Shown: in pieces, positions 1 through 7,421 of the stretch | Layout: each line of letters begins with the position of its first letter | Numbering within the stretch: the first letter of the stretch is position 1 | Origin: JANOGU01 sp964499865 | GTDB lineage: Bacteria > Pseudomonadota > Alphaproteobacteria > Rhodobacterales > Rhodobacteraceae | Assembly (NCBI GenBank): GCA_964499865.1 | Contig: CAZCPY010000101.1 | Location: 1 to 11,319 of the forward strand | Direction of reading: 5' to 3' | DNA length: 11,319 nt | Program-made: the position numbers and the translations under genes | The notes under the pieces: model-generated | What the model was told of the DNA's origin: nothing | Seen by the model: only the letters and a program-made list of their open reading frames with translations | Databases searched by the model: none

Positions 1-19
1 TTCAGGCCCCGCAGGCGAG

Positions 20-43
20 ACGAAAGGAATGTGCCGAAGGCAC
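20..43 (-). terminator. possible weak intrinsic terminator behind the amylosucrase gene
   Basis: On the minus strand, about 35 bases after the amylosucrase stop, GTGCC and GGCAC form a perfect 5-bp stem around a three-base loop (31-43). It is followed by ATTCCTTTCG, a modest T-rich tail. An overlapping alternative stem, CCGAAG/CTTCGG (34-39 with 52-57), is also possible. The tail is poor, so termination here is an inference. Bases 1-19 show nothing I can identify. Confidence 0.3.
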
Positions 44-78
44 GCGATCTGCTTCGGACGCCGGGACATCGCGGAACG

Positions 79-1971
<1,893 letters not shown>

Positions 1972-1991
1972 GGGTCCCCCCTTGAGACGCC

Positions 1992-2519
1992 TCAGGATAG
2001 GATTGCCAAAGCGGTTTGGGAAGGCCCGGGGACGATCAGCCGCGTCTGGTGGGTGATGCGGGGGGCGATCCAGCGCAGGCTGTCGCGCGCCAGCGCCACG
2101 CAGCCCGCGGTCGGGGCGCCGGGGCGGCGCCAGGCGTGGATGAAGATCGCCGAGCCGCAGCCCTTTTCGGCGCGCGGCCAGTTCCAGCCGGTCAGCAGGA
2201 TCAGGTCGTACATCGGGTCCGGCCGCGCCAGGCGTTCGTGGGAAAAGGCGTGCGGCGCGCGCACCGTCAGGTTGTAGTCGGGATCGCGCGGGTCGTCGGA
2301 CCACAGGTCGCGCGGGCCGATGGGCAGGGCCCAGCCGGCAGGCCGCGCCATGCGGTCGGGGCGGTAGAGCATGCCGACGATCCGGTGCACGCCCGCGGGC
2401 GTGGCGCCGTCGCCCTCGCGCTTGGCCGTCGTCACCCCTGAGCGCCCGACGGTGCAGGGGAAGACCCGGCCCAGGAAGCGCAGGCCCGATGGCGTGACGA
2501 CCATGTCCTGCGGGGTCAC
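1992..2519 (-). CDS. YkuD-family L,D-transpeptidase-like protein without signal peptide
   Basis: A 175-residue protein with a YkuD catalytic motif near its C-terminus: GSAIFIHAW followed by APTAGCVAL, giving His128 and the expected catalytic Cys140. L,D-transpeptidases normally crosslink peptidoglycan or attach lipoproteins in the periplasm. The N-terminal part (VVTPSGLRFLGRVFPCTVGRSG) resembles the beta-rich start of the fold. I see no signal peptide, membrane segment or peptidoglycan-binding domain, which is odd for an envelope enzyme. I chose the GTG at 2519 because it overlaps the ribA stop as GTGA, a translational-coupling arrangement. An ATG at 2504 is possible, but it has AGGA only one base upstream. 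The frame stays open far upstream through ribA, but that is a compositional effect. Family assignment is firm; substrate and location are unknown. Confidence 0.88.
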   Translation of the reverse strand: MTPQDMVVTPSGLRFLGRVFPCTVGRSGVTTAKREGDGATPAGVHRIVGMLYRPDRMARPAGWALPIGPRDLWSDDPRDPDYNLTVRAPHAFSHERLARPDPMYDLILLTGWNWPRAEKGCGSAIFIHAWRRPGAPTAGCVALARDSLRWIAPRITHQTRLIVPGPSQTALAILS

Positions 2520-3610
2520 GGCAGATGGCCCGACCTGGCGGCCTTGGTCGCCAGATAGGCGGCGTTCTCGGCCGTCTCGCCCACGTGCAGGGGCACGCGT
2601 TCCGTCACCGTCAGCCCGCAGGCCTGCATCATGGCCAGCTTGCGCGGGTTGTTCGTCATCAGCCGCACGGCGGAAAAGCCCATCCGCCGCAAGAGGTCGG
2701 CACCCAGGCGGAAATCGCGCTCGTCGTCCTCGAAGCCCAGCCGGTGGTTGGCCTCGACCGTGTCGAAACCCTGATCCTGCAACGCATAGGCGCGCAGCTT
2801 GTTGGCCAGCCCGATGCCGCGGCCCTCCTGGTTGAGGTAGAGCAGCACCCCCGCGCCTTCCGCCCCCATCCGGGCGAGGGCCGCACGCAACTGGGGCCCG
2901 CAGTCGCATTTGAGCGACCCAAGGACATCGCCGGTGAAGCAGGCCGAATGCAGCCGCGCCAGCACGGGCTGGCTGCGGTCGGGGCGGCCGATCTCGATGG
3001 CGTAGTGTTCGTCGCCGTCGCTCTCGCGGAAGACATGCATGCGGCCCGCCCGCGCCGCGGCCAGCGGCAGGCGGGCGTCGACCACGGGGTGCGGCAGGGG
3101 TGCGCGGGCGAGGACGGGCAGCACCTCGGGCACCGGCAGGCAGGTCAGCCCGGCCTCTGACGCAAGCCGCCGGGCCTCCGCAACCGGCACGACCACCACG
3201 GCGGGCAAGAGATGCGCCGACTTGGCCAGCAGAAGCGCCGCGCGGTGCAGGTCGGCGGGGCCCTCGCGCAGGGCGCGGAAGGGGCCCTTCATGGGCATGG
3301 ACAGGTCGTCCACCGGGTCCGCCATGGCGGCCAGCCAGGCCAGCCCCGCGTCGGGCGGCACCGCCAGCCGTGCCAGATCGCCGTCGTAGGCGCGCGCCTT
3401 CAGCGTCCCGGCGCGCCGGGCGGTCAGCGCAAGCTCGAGCGGCCCCAGCGCCCGCAGGTCGGCCAGGCGGCTTGCGTCCAGCGTCTCGACCGCCACGGCC
3501 AGGGCCCCGCCCGGGCCGGTATCGAGGCCAGTCAGCGCCACGGGCAGGCCAAGGCGCAGGTCGCCGCGGGCGCGGGCCAGGCGGTCGGACAGGGACAGCG
3601 ACAGGGTCAT
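2516..3610 (-). CDS. ribA: GTP cyclohydrolase II with extended N-terminal domain
   Basis: Converts GTP to 2,5-diamino-6-ribosylamino-4(3H)-pyrimidinone 5'-phosphate, the first committed step of riboflavin synthesis. The C-terminal half (about 185-364) is a complete GTP cyclohydrolase II: zinc ligands Cys224, Cys235 and Cys237 in CFTGDVLGSLKCDC, the motif YLNQEGRGIGLANKLRAYAL (258-277), TVEANHRLGF (284-293), DDERDF (295-300) and TNNPRK (319-324). The protein is 364 residues, while E. coli RibA has 196. The extra 170 N-terminal residues sit where bifunctional RibBA proteins carry DHBP synthase, but the acidic DxxREnEGD-type motif of an active RibB is absent, so this part is probably catalytically dead (inference). 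The start is the ATG at 3610; no clear Shine-Dalgarno sequence precedes it. It is the first gene of an apparent three-gene unit with the L,D-transpeptidase and amylosucrase. No FMN riboswitch is visible upstream. Confidence 0.95.
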   Translation of the reverse strand: MTLSLSLSDRLARARGDLRLGLPVALTGLDTGPGGALAVAVETLDASRLADLRALGPLELALTARRAGTLKARAYDGDLARLAVPPDAGLAWLAAMADPVDDLSMPMKGPFRALREGPADLHRAALLLAKSAHLLPAVVVVPVAEARRLASEAGLTCLPVPEVLPVLARAPLPHPVVDARLPLAAARAGRMHVFRESDGDEHYAIEIGRPDRSQPVLARLHSACFTGDVLGSLKCDCGPQLRAALARMGAEGAGVLLYLNQEGRGIGLANKLRAYALQDQGFDTVEANHRLGFEDDERDFRLGADLLRRMGFSAVRLMTNNPRKLAMMQACGLTVTERVPLHVGETAENAAYLATKAARSGHLP

Positions 3611-3651
3611 GGCCGGGCCGGTGTAACGCCGACAGGGCGGAATTGAAACAT

Positions 3652-3666
3652 TCGCCCGCAGGGCGA
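3652..3666. repeat. short inverted repeat in the ribA / response-regulator divergent region
   Basis: TCGCCC and GGGCGA form perfect 6-bp arms around the three bases GCA, about 42 bases upstream of the ribA start codon. In ribA mRNA it would be a leader hairpin; as DNA it could be an operator. I cannot assign a binding protein. Confidence 0.4.
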
Positions 3667-3710
3667 CAACAGACCGTGAAAGGCCGGACACATTCCTTGC
3701 AGCCGGGGCG

Positions 3711-3727
3711 ACGACCCCCAAGGTCGT
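3711..3727. repeat. short inverted repeat upstream of the response regulator gene
   Basis: ACGACC and GGTCGT form perfect 6-bp arms around CCCAA, ending 31 bases before the response regulator start. It lies where a core promoter or an early leader would be, so it may be an operator, possibly for autoregulation, or a leader hairpin. No convincing -35/-10 pair is visible in this 148-bp region for either divergent gene. Confidence 0.4.
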
Positions 3728-3758
3728 GGCAAAGGCATAGCAAGCGGGAGACAAGCCC

Positions 3759-4445
3759 ATGGCCGCCCTGAAGAAGATCCTGCTCGTCGACGACGACGAC
3801 GACCTGCGCGAGGCGCTGTCCGAACAGCTGGTCCGGACCGAGGACTTCGACGTCTTCGAGGCGCAGACCGGCGCCGAGGCGATGGAGAAGGCGCGCGCGC
3901 AGAGCTTCGACCTGGTGATCCTGGACGTGGGCCTGCCCGACACCGACGGGCGCGAGCTGTGCAAGCGGATGCGCAAGGGCGGTGTGAAGTGCCCGGTGAT
4001 GATGCTGACGGGACACGATTCGGATGCCGACACGATCCTCGGCCTGGACAGCGGCGCGAACGACTATGTGACAAAGCCGTTCAAGTTCCCCGTCCTGCTG
4101 GCCCGCATCCGCGCGCAGCTTCGCCAGCACGAGCAGTCCGAGGACGCGATCTTCCAGCTTGGGCCCTACACGTTCAAGCCCGCGCAGAAAATGCTGCTGG
4201 ACGAACGCGAGCGGAAGATCCGGCTGACGGAAAAGGAAACCAACATCCTGAAATACCTCTACAGATCGCAATCTGCGGTTGTGGCGCGGGACGTGCTGCT
4301 GCACGAGGTCTGGGGCTACAACGCGGGTGTGACCACACATACGCTGGAAACCCACATCTACAGGTTGCGCCAGAAGATCGAGCCCGATCCCGGCAACGCG
4401 CGCCTTTTGGTCACAGAGTCGGGCGGATATCGGCTGGTTGCTTGA
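3759..4445 (+). CDS. OmpR/PhoB-family response regulator, CenR-like
   Basis: A 228-residue DNA-binding response regulator. The receiver domain (about 5-118) has the acidic pair Asp11/Asp12 within a run of five Asp, the phosphoacceptor Asp56 in LVILDVGLPD, Thr84 and Lys106 in YVTKPF. A winged-helix effector domain (about 130-228) follows, with the recognition region TTHTLETHIYRLRQKI and the C-terminal wing SGGYRLVA. From memory of the family, the segment KPFKFPVLLARIRAQLRQHE strongly resembles CenR, an essential alphaproteobacterial regulator of the cell envelope; I cannot confirm this without a search and so give no symbol. The ATG at 3759 has CGGGAG about eight bases upstream. No histidine kinase gene is adjacent, so its partner is elsewhere. 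It is transcribed alone, divergently from ribA, and a strong terminator lies about 115 bp downstream. Confidence 0.95.
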   Translation: MAALKKILLVDDDDDLREALSEQLVRTEDFDVFEAQTGAEAMEKARAQSFDLVILDVGLPDTDGRELCKRMRKGGVKCPVMMLTGHDSDADTILGLDSGANDYVTKPFKFPVLLARIRAQLRQHEQSEDAIFQLGPYTFKPAQKMLLDERERKIRLTEKETNILKYLYRSQSAVVARDVLLHEVWGYNAGVTTHTLETHIYRLRQKIEPDPGNARLLVTESGGYRLVA

Positions 4446-4452
4446 CGCCGTA

Positions 4453-4480
4453 TTGTTGCCCGAATCGGATCGTATATGAT
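4453..4480 (+). promoter_or_regulatory. sigma70-like promoter behind the response regulator gene
   Basis: TTGTTG (4453-4458), a 16-base spacer and TATGAT (4475-4480) form a plausible housekeeping promoter in a noticeably more A/T-rich patch just after the response regulator stop codon. The -10 box matches the consensus at five of six positions and the -35 box at its TTG. Transcription would start near 4486-4488, exactly where the first hairpin begins. It would drive the small RNA candidate that ends at the terminator. Confidence 0.5.
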
Positions 4481-4486
4481 CTTGGC

Positions 4487-4591
4487 AGGGCAATCGTCCA
4501 CGCCCTGACGGAATCCCCTGGCCGCGTCGGGGTTATGGCGCGGCATCCTCCCTGTTGGACCTGGCCGGGCCTTGTGCCCGGCCTCTTTTTT
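4487..4591 (+). ncRNA. candidate small RNA with two hairpins, a CCUCCC stretch and a terminator
   Basis: The stretch of about 105 nt between a promoter-like sequence and an intrinsic terminator is highly structured. Hairpin 1 pairs CAGGGC (4486-4491) with GCCCTG (4502-4507). Hairpin 2 pairs GCCGCG (4521-4526) with CGCGGC (4539-4544). A mostly unpaired linker (4545-4562) contains CCTCCC, complementary to the Shine-Dalgarno consensus, and the third hairpin is the terminator. No convincing small protein is encoded on this strand. Alphaproteobacterial small RNAs with exposed CCUCC anti-Shine-Dalgarno motifs are known, but I do not recognise this one as a named family. The alternative is that it is only the structured 3' untranslated region of the response regulator mRNA, or a fragment processed from it. 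Confidence 0.45.
4563..4591 (+). terminator. strong Rho-independent terminator
   Basis: GGCCGGGC (4563-4570) and GCCCGGCC (4576-4583) form a perfect 8-bp GC-only stem around CTTGT. It is followed by TC and six T residues (4586-4591). It ends transcription from the response regulator side. The convergent DUF6473 gene ends five bases further on (4596); in that direction the same stem lacks a T run and would be only a weak terminator. Confidence 0.92.
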
Positions 4592-4595
4592 CGCC

Positions 4596-5420
4596 TCACG
4601 CCAGCCGCGGCAGCGCCTCGGCCAGGGCGGCGGCAACCTCTTCATGCGCGGCGGGGCCCGGCACGCCTTCGGCGGCCACGCGGTCGAGGGGGGCAAAGAC
4701 CTTGCCCTGCACGCCGCCCCCGCGCGCGGCCGGGTTGAACGCCACCTCGACCACCGCCGCCATGCGCGGTCGCAGCGCCGCAAGCATCGCCGCATCGACC
4801 AGCGCGGGTGCGGCGTCGAGCGTGCCCTTGCCCGCGGGCGGCGGCGGCCGGTCGGCCATCCAGAGCAGCACCACCGGCACCGGGATGCGGGCGACCAGCG
4901 CGGCCATGCGGTCCGACCAGGCCTGCCGCAGCGCCGCCGCCACCGTCTCGAACCGCCGGGGCGCGGTGTCGCGCAACAGGCCCAGCAGGTGGCGCGTGAA
5001 ATGCACCTCGGTCAGTTCAAGCTCGGGGTACAGCGCGCGCAGCGCGGGCGTCGGGCGCAGGAAGCGGTCGTTGCGGCGGGGATGGACGGCATAGAACCGG
5101 TTCGACAGGTTCGCCGCCCCCGTCACCTGCAGCACCACCGCCCGCGCGCCCGCGGCCAGGGCCAGAACCTCGGGCTCGCCCAGATAGGCGTCGGGGCCCG
5201 CGTTCACGAGGCCGAGGTTCACCACCTGCTGCCCCGTCGCCCGCGCCACCAGCGCAGGCCAGGGTTCGGCAATGAACTTGCCGTAGGTCTCGGTCCCGCC
5301 CAGGGCCGCGACATAGCCTTGCCGCAGCGTCTGCGCAGGCCCGCGGAAGGTCAGCCGCGCCTCGCCATAGCGGCACGGAAAATAGTCAAGCGACCCGTCA
5401 CCGGGAGAGGCAAAGGCCAT
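4596..5420 (-). CDS. DUF6473 protein of unknown function
   Basis: A 274-residue protein that I recognise as the DUF6473 family common in Rhodobacterales; its function is unknown. Landmarks are LDYFPCRYG (11-19), FRGP (25-28), AALGGTETYGKFI (38-50), VVNLGLVNAGPDAYL (66-80), GAANLSNRFYAVHPRRNDRF (101-120) and HFTRHLL (140-146). The glycine-rich GGTETYGKF block, the NLG..NAG block and a C-terminal GPAAHEEVA resemble the spacing of blocks I, II/III and V of SGNH hydrolases, but this is inference and the usual GDS serine is not present. There is no signal peptide and no membrane segment, so it is probably cytosolic. I prefer the ATG at 5420 because MAFASPGDGSLDYFPCRYG fits the usual family start; the ATG at 5438 is a close alternative. 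Neither has a strong ribosome-binding site. It is convergent with the response regulator and divergent from the dehydrogenase gene. Confidence 0.85.
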   Translation of the reverse strand: MAFASPGDGSLDYFPCRYGEARLTFRGPAQTLRQGYVAALGGTETYGKFIAEPWPALVARATGQQVVNLGLVNAGPDAYLGEPEVLALAAGARAVVLQVTGAANLSNRFYAVHPRRNDRFLRPTPALRALYPELELTEVHFTRHLLGLLRDTAPRRFETVAAALRQAWSDRMAALVARIPVPVVLLWMADRPPPPAGKGTLDAAPALVDAAMLAALRPRMAAVVEVAFNPAARGGGVQGKVFAPLDRVAAEGVPGPAAHEEVAAALAEALPRLA

Positions 5421-5453
5421 CACACCCACCCCAAACATCACACACACCCGGGG
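5418..5453. repeat. imperfect 18-base direct repeat carrying both candidate starts of the DUF6473 gene
   Basis: Two neighbouring 18-base units (5418-5435 and 5436-5453) both begin CATCACAC, with C/A-rich continuations that agree at 13 of the first 14 positions. Read on the minus strand, each ends in GGGTGTG..ATG-type sequence, so the ATG codons at 5420 and 5438 lie at equivalent places of the two copies and are in frame. Confidence 0.55.
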
Positions 5454-5532
5454 CCGATCCTGTGCGACAGGCCCTTTCCAATCCGCTAACGCCCTGCATT
5501 CGACGCATTTCCGCCCCGCACGCGCCATCGCC

Positions 5533-5562
5533 TTGCACCCCTGCACCGCCCCGCCCTATGGT
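5533..5562 (+). promoter_or_regulatory. possible promoter of the 3-hydroxybutyryl-CoA dehydrogenase gene
   Basis: TTGCAC (5533-5538) and TATGGT (5557-5562), 18 bases apart (CTATGG at 17), form a fair sigma70-like pair. A start near 5569 would leave a leader of under 20 bases before the ATG at 5586. The -35 region overlaps two TGCA tetranucleotides that could be part of an operator. Confidence 0.4.
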
Positions 5563-5585
5563 CGCCCTGCAAAAACGGGGCGGCG

Positions 5586-6461
5586 ATGGACATCCGGACG
5601 GTCGGCATCGTGGGGGCGGGACAGATGGGCAGCGGCATCGCCCATGTCTTCGCGCTGGCAGGCTTCGACGTGCTGATCACCGACGTGCGCGAGACGGCGC
5701 TCGCCGCGGCGCTGGCCACGATCGAACGCAACATCGACCGGCAGGTCGCCCGCGGCAAGCTGCCGCCGGTGGCCAAGACCGCGGCGCTGGCCCGCATCCG
5801 CACCACGGCGCGGCTGGTCGACCTCGGCGCCTGCGACCTCATCATCGAGGCCGCGACGGAACGCGAGACGGTCAAGGCCGCGATCTTCGAGGACCTGGTG
5901 CCGCACCTCGCGCCGCACACGATCCTGACCTCGAACACTTCGTCGATCTCGATCACGCGGCTGGCGTCGCGGACCGACCGGCCGGAAAAGTTCATGGGCT
6001 TCCACTTCATGAACCCGGTGCCGGTGATGCAGCTGGTCGAGCTGATCCGCGGCATCGCCACCGACGAGGCAACCTACAGGACGCTGCTGGCGGTGGTGGA
6101 CAGGCTGGGCAAGACCGCCGCCAGCGCCGAGGACTTCCCCGCCTTCATCGTCAACCGCATCCTGATGCCGATGATCAACGAGGCGGTCTATGTGCTGTAT
6201 GAAGGGGTCGGCTCGGTGAAATCCATCGACGAGAGCCTCAAGCTGGGCGCCAACCACCCGATGGGGCCGCTGGAACTGGCGGATTTCATCGGGCTGGACA
6301 CCTGCCTTGCGATCATGAACGTGCTGCACGACGGGCTTGCCGACACCAAGTACCGCCCCTGCCCGCTGCTGACCAAGTATGTCGAGGCCGGATGGCTGGG
6401 CCGCAAGACGCAGCGCGGCTTCTACGACTACCGCGGCGAGGTGCCGGTGCCGACGCGGTAG
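5586..6461 (+). CDS. hbd: 3-hydroxybutyryl-CoA dehydrogenase (3-hydroxyacyl-CoA dehydrogenase family)
   Basis: Cytosolic 291-residue NAD(P)-dependent enzyme that interconverts 3-hydroxybutyryl-CoA and acetoacetyl-CoA, in short-chain fatty acid or polyhydroxybutyrate-related metabolism. The N-terminal Rossmann domain carries GIVGAGQMGSGIA, with Gly10, Gly12 and Gly15 as the dinucleotide loop. The active-site residues fall at the spacing known from the human enzyme: Ser119 in NTSSIS, His140 and Asn143 in GFHFMNPVP, Glu152 in VELI and Asn190 in FIVNR. The C-terminal dimerisation domain has NHPMGPLELADFIGLD (223-238) and the typical end GFYDY. The length is normal for the single-domain form, with no fused enoyl-CoA hydratase. 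The ATG at 5586 follows a short GGGGCGGCG stretch. In many relatives this gene follows etfBA; here it stands alone, divergent from the DUF6473 gene. Confidence 0.95.
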   Translation: MDIRTVGIVGAGQMGSGIAHVFALAGFDVLITDVRETALAAALATIERNIDRQVARGKLPPVAKTAALARIRTTARLVDLGACDLIIEAATERETVKAAIFEDLVPHLAPHTILTSNTSSISITRLASRTDRPEKFMGFHFMNPVPVMQLVELIRGIATDEATYRTLLAVVDRLGKTAASAEDFPAFIVNRILMPMINEAVYVLYEGVGSVKSIDESLKLGANHPMGPLELADFIGLDTCLAIMNVLHDGLADTKYRPCPLLTKYVEAGWLGRKTQRGFYDYRGEVPVPTR

Positions 6462-6467
6462 GGAGGC

Positions 6468-6485
6468 GGCGGGGTGAACCCCGCC
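6468..6485. terminator. GC-rich hairpin between convergent genes
   Basis: GGCGGGG and CCCCGCC form a perfect 7-bp stem around TGAA in the 24-bp gap between the dehydrogenase stop (6459-6461) and the acyltransferase stop (6486-6488). No T run follows on either strand, so it is a terminator-like hairpin rather than a canonical Rho-independent terminator. It could serve both directions. Confidence 0.5.
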
Positions 6486-7421
6486 CTACTCGTCCGCCGG
6501 ACCGCCGCGCAGCGCCATGAACGGCGCCTTGTCGGGGCTGTCGCCCTGCCCGAGGCTCAGCGTATGGGCGCGCAGCCAGGCGAGGAACCCGCGCGGGTTG
6601 CCGGGGAAGTCCTTGAGCACGCTCGCGGGCAGCGCCGCGCCGATATGCGGGCGCTGGGGGCGGTAGAGCGTCTTCTTGATCTCGTAGAGCAGCAGGCCCT
6701 GCCGCAGCGTGGCCGAGACCCGGTTGGCGATCTGGTAGGCGCGCGTGTTCTGCCCGGGGAACCGGATCGGCAGGATCTGCGCGCCCGACTTGGCGATGAT
6801 CTTGTGGGTGAAGACGTTCCACTCCGCCTCGATGGCCGGGCCGAACCAGCCTTCCGAGGACGCCACCTTGCCCGCCGGAAACAGGATGATGACCCCCCCG
6901 GCCCCGAGGTGCGCCATCGTCTCCTCGCGCATCTTCAGGCCCATCTCGCGCGCGTTGGGTTCGTGCGGGAAGGGCACGGGCAGCATGAACTGCGCGACCT
7001 CGGGGATGCCGGTCAAGAGCGACCGCGTCAGGATCTTGAAATCCGACCGCACGCGGTTGACGAGGTCCGCCATCACCATCCCGTCGGTCACGCCATGGGG
7101 GTGGTTCGCCACCACGACCAGCGGTCCGGTTGCGGGGATGCGCGCGACCTCGGCTTCCGGCGTGTCGATGCGGATGCCCATCTGCACCATGGCGGCGGGC
7201 CAGAAGGGAGGGCCGAAGGGCGCGCCCTTGCGTTCGAAGTCGCGGATCAGCATCAGCAGGTGATACTTGGCCGTCAGCCACTCGATGGCGCGGATCGACC
7301 CCGCCTTCCACGGGTTGGTGAAGGTGCCGGCATAGCTCAGCCGCCGCATGTCGTAGACACGCCGCCGCGCGGCCTCGCGTTCGGCCTGCATCAGCGGATC
7401 GAGCGCCTTGTCGGCCTCCAT
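6486..7421 (-). CDS. lysophospholipid acyltransferase family protein (PlsC-like)
   Basis: A 311-residue acyltransferase of the PlsC/hemolysin-like group, expected to move an acyl chain onto a lysolipid at the inner face of the cytoplasmic membrane. The catalytic block is VVVANHPHGVTDGM (102-115). His107 and Asp113 are five residues apart, as in the NHPxGxxDG subgroup rather than the classical HX4D. The substrate block is IILFPAGKVASS (178-189), and ILPIRFPGQN (216-225) matches the third conserved region. There is no strong membrane span, so it is probably a peripheral membrane protein. The ATG at 7421 overlaps the ptsH stop by one base (TGATG), indicating translational coupling to HPr and making it the last gene of the chvI operon. 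The lipid substrate is unknown: phosphatidic acid synthesis, ornithine-lipid O-acylation and lipid remodelling are all possible. Confidence 0.9.
   Translation of the reverse strand: MEADKALDPLMQAEREAARRRVYDMRRLSYAGTFTNPWKAGSIRAIEWLTAKYHLLMLIRDFERKGAPFGPPFWPAAMVQMGIRIDTPEAEVARIPATGPLVVVANHPHGVTDGMVMADLVNRVRSDFKILTRSLLTGIPEVAQFMLPVPFPHEPNAREMGLKMREETMAHLGAGGVIILFPAGKVASSEGWFGPAIEAEWNVFTHKIIAKSGAQILPIRFPGQNTRAYQIANRVSATLRQGLLLYEIKKTLYRPQRPHIGAALPASVLKDFPGNPRGFLAWLRAHTLSLGQGDSPDKAPFMALRGGPADE

Noticed and set aside
3689..3698. CACATTCCTT, whose complement recurs at 24-33 (AAGGAATGTG)
   Set aside because: A ten-base match between two distant places without conserved surroundings; most likely chance.
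3611..3758. FMN riboswitch in front of ribA
   Set aside because: The leader is short and I do not see the conserved FMN-element blocks.
3611..4033. Longer N-terminus for ribA
   Set aside because: It would run antisense into the response regulator gene, and the translated stretch has no RibA or RibB character.
4442..4447. TTGACG as a perfect-looking -35 box
   Set aside because: It overlaps the response regulator stop codon and has no -10 box at 16-18 bases; TTGTTG at 4453 pairs better with TATGAT.
2520..4493. Long upstream extension of the L,D-transpeptidase frame through ribA and antisense to the response regulator
   Set aside because: The extension is out of frame with ribA and antisense to a clear response regulator; the GTGA overlap gives a better start.
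5462..6202. Open frame of 246 codons overlapping the dehydrogenase gene
   Set aside because: It is the plus-two frame of a gene with a full set of catalytic residues; the product has no motifs.
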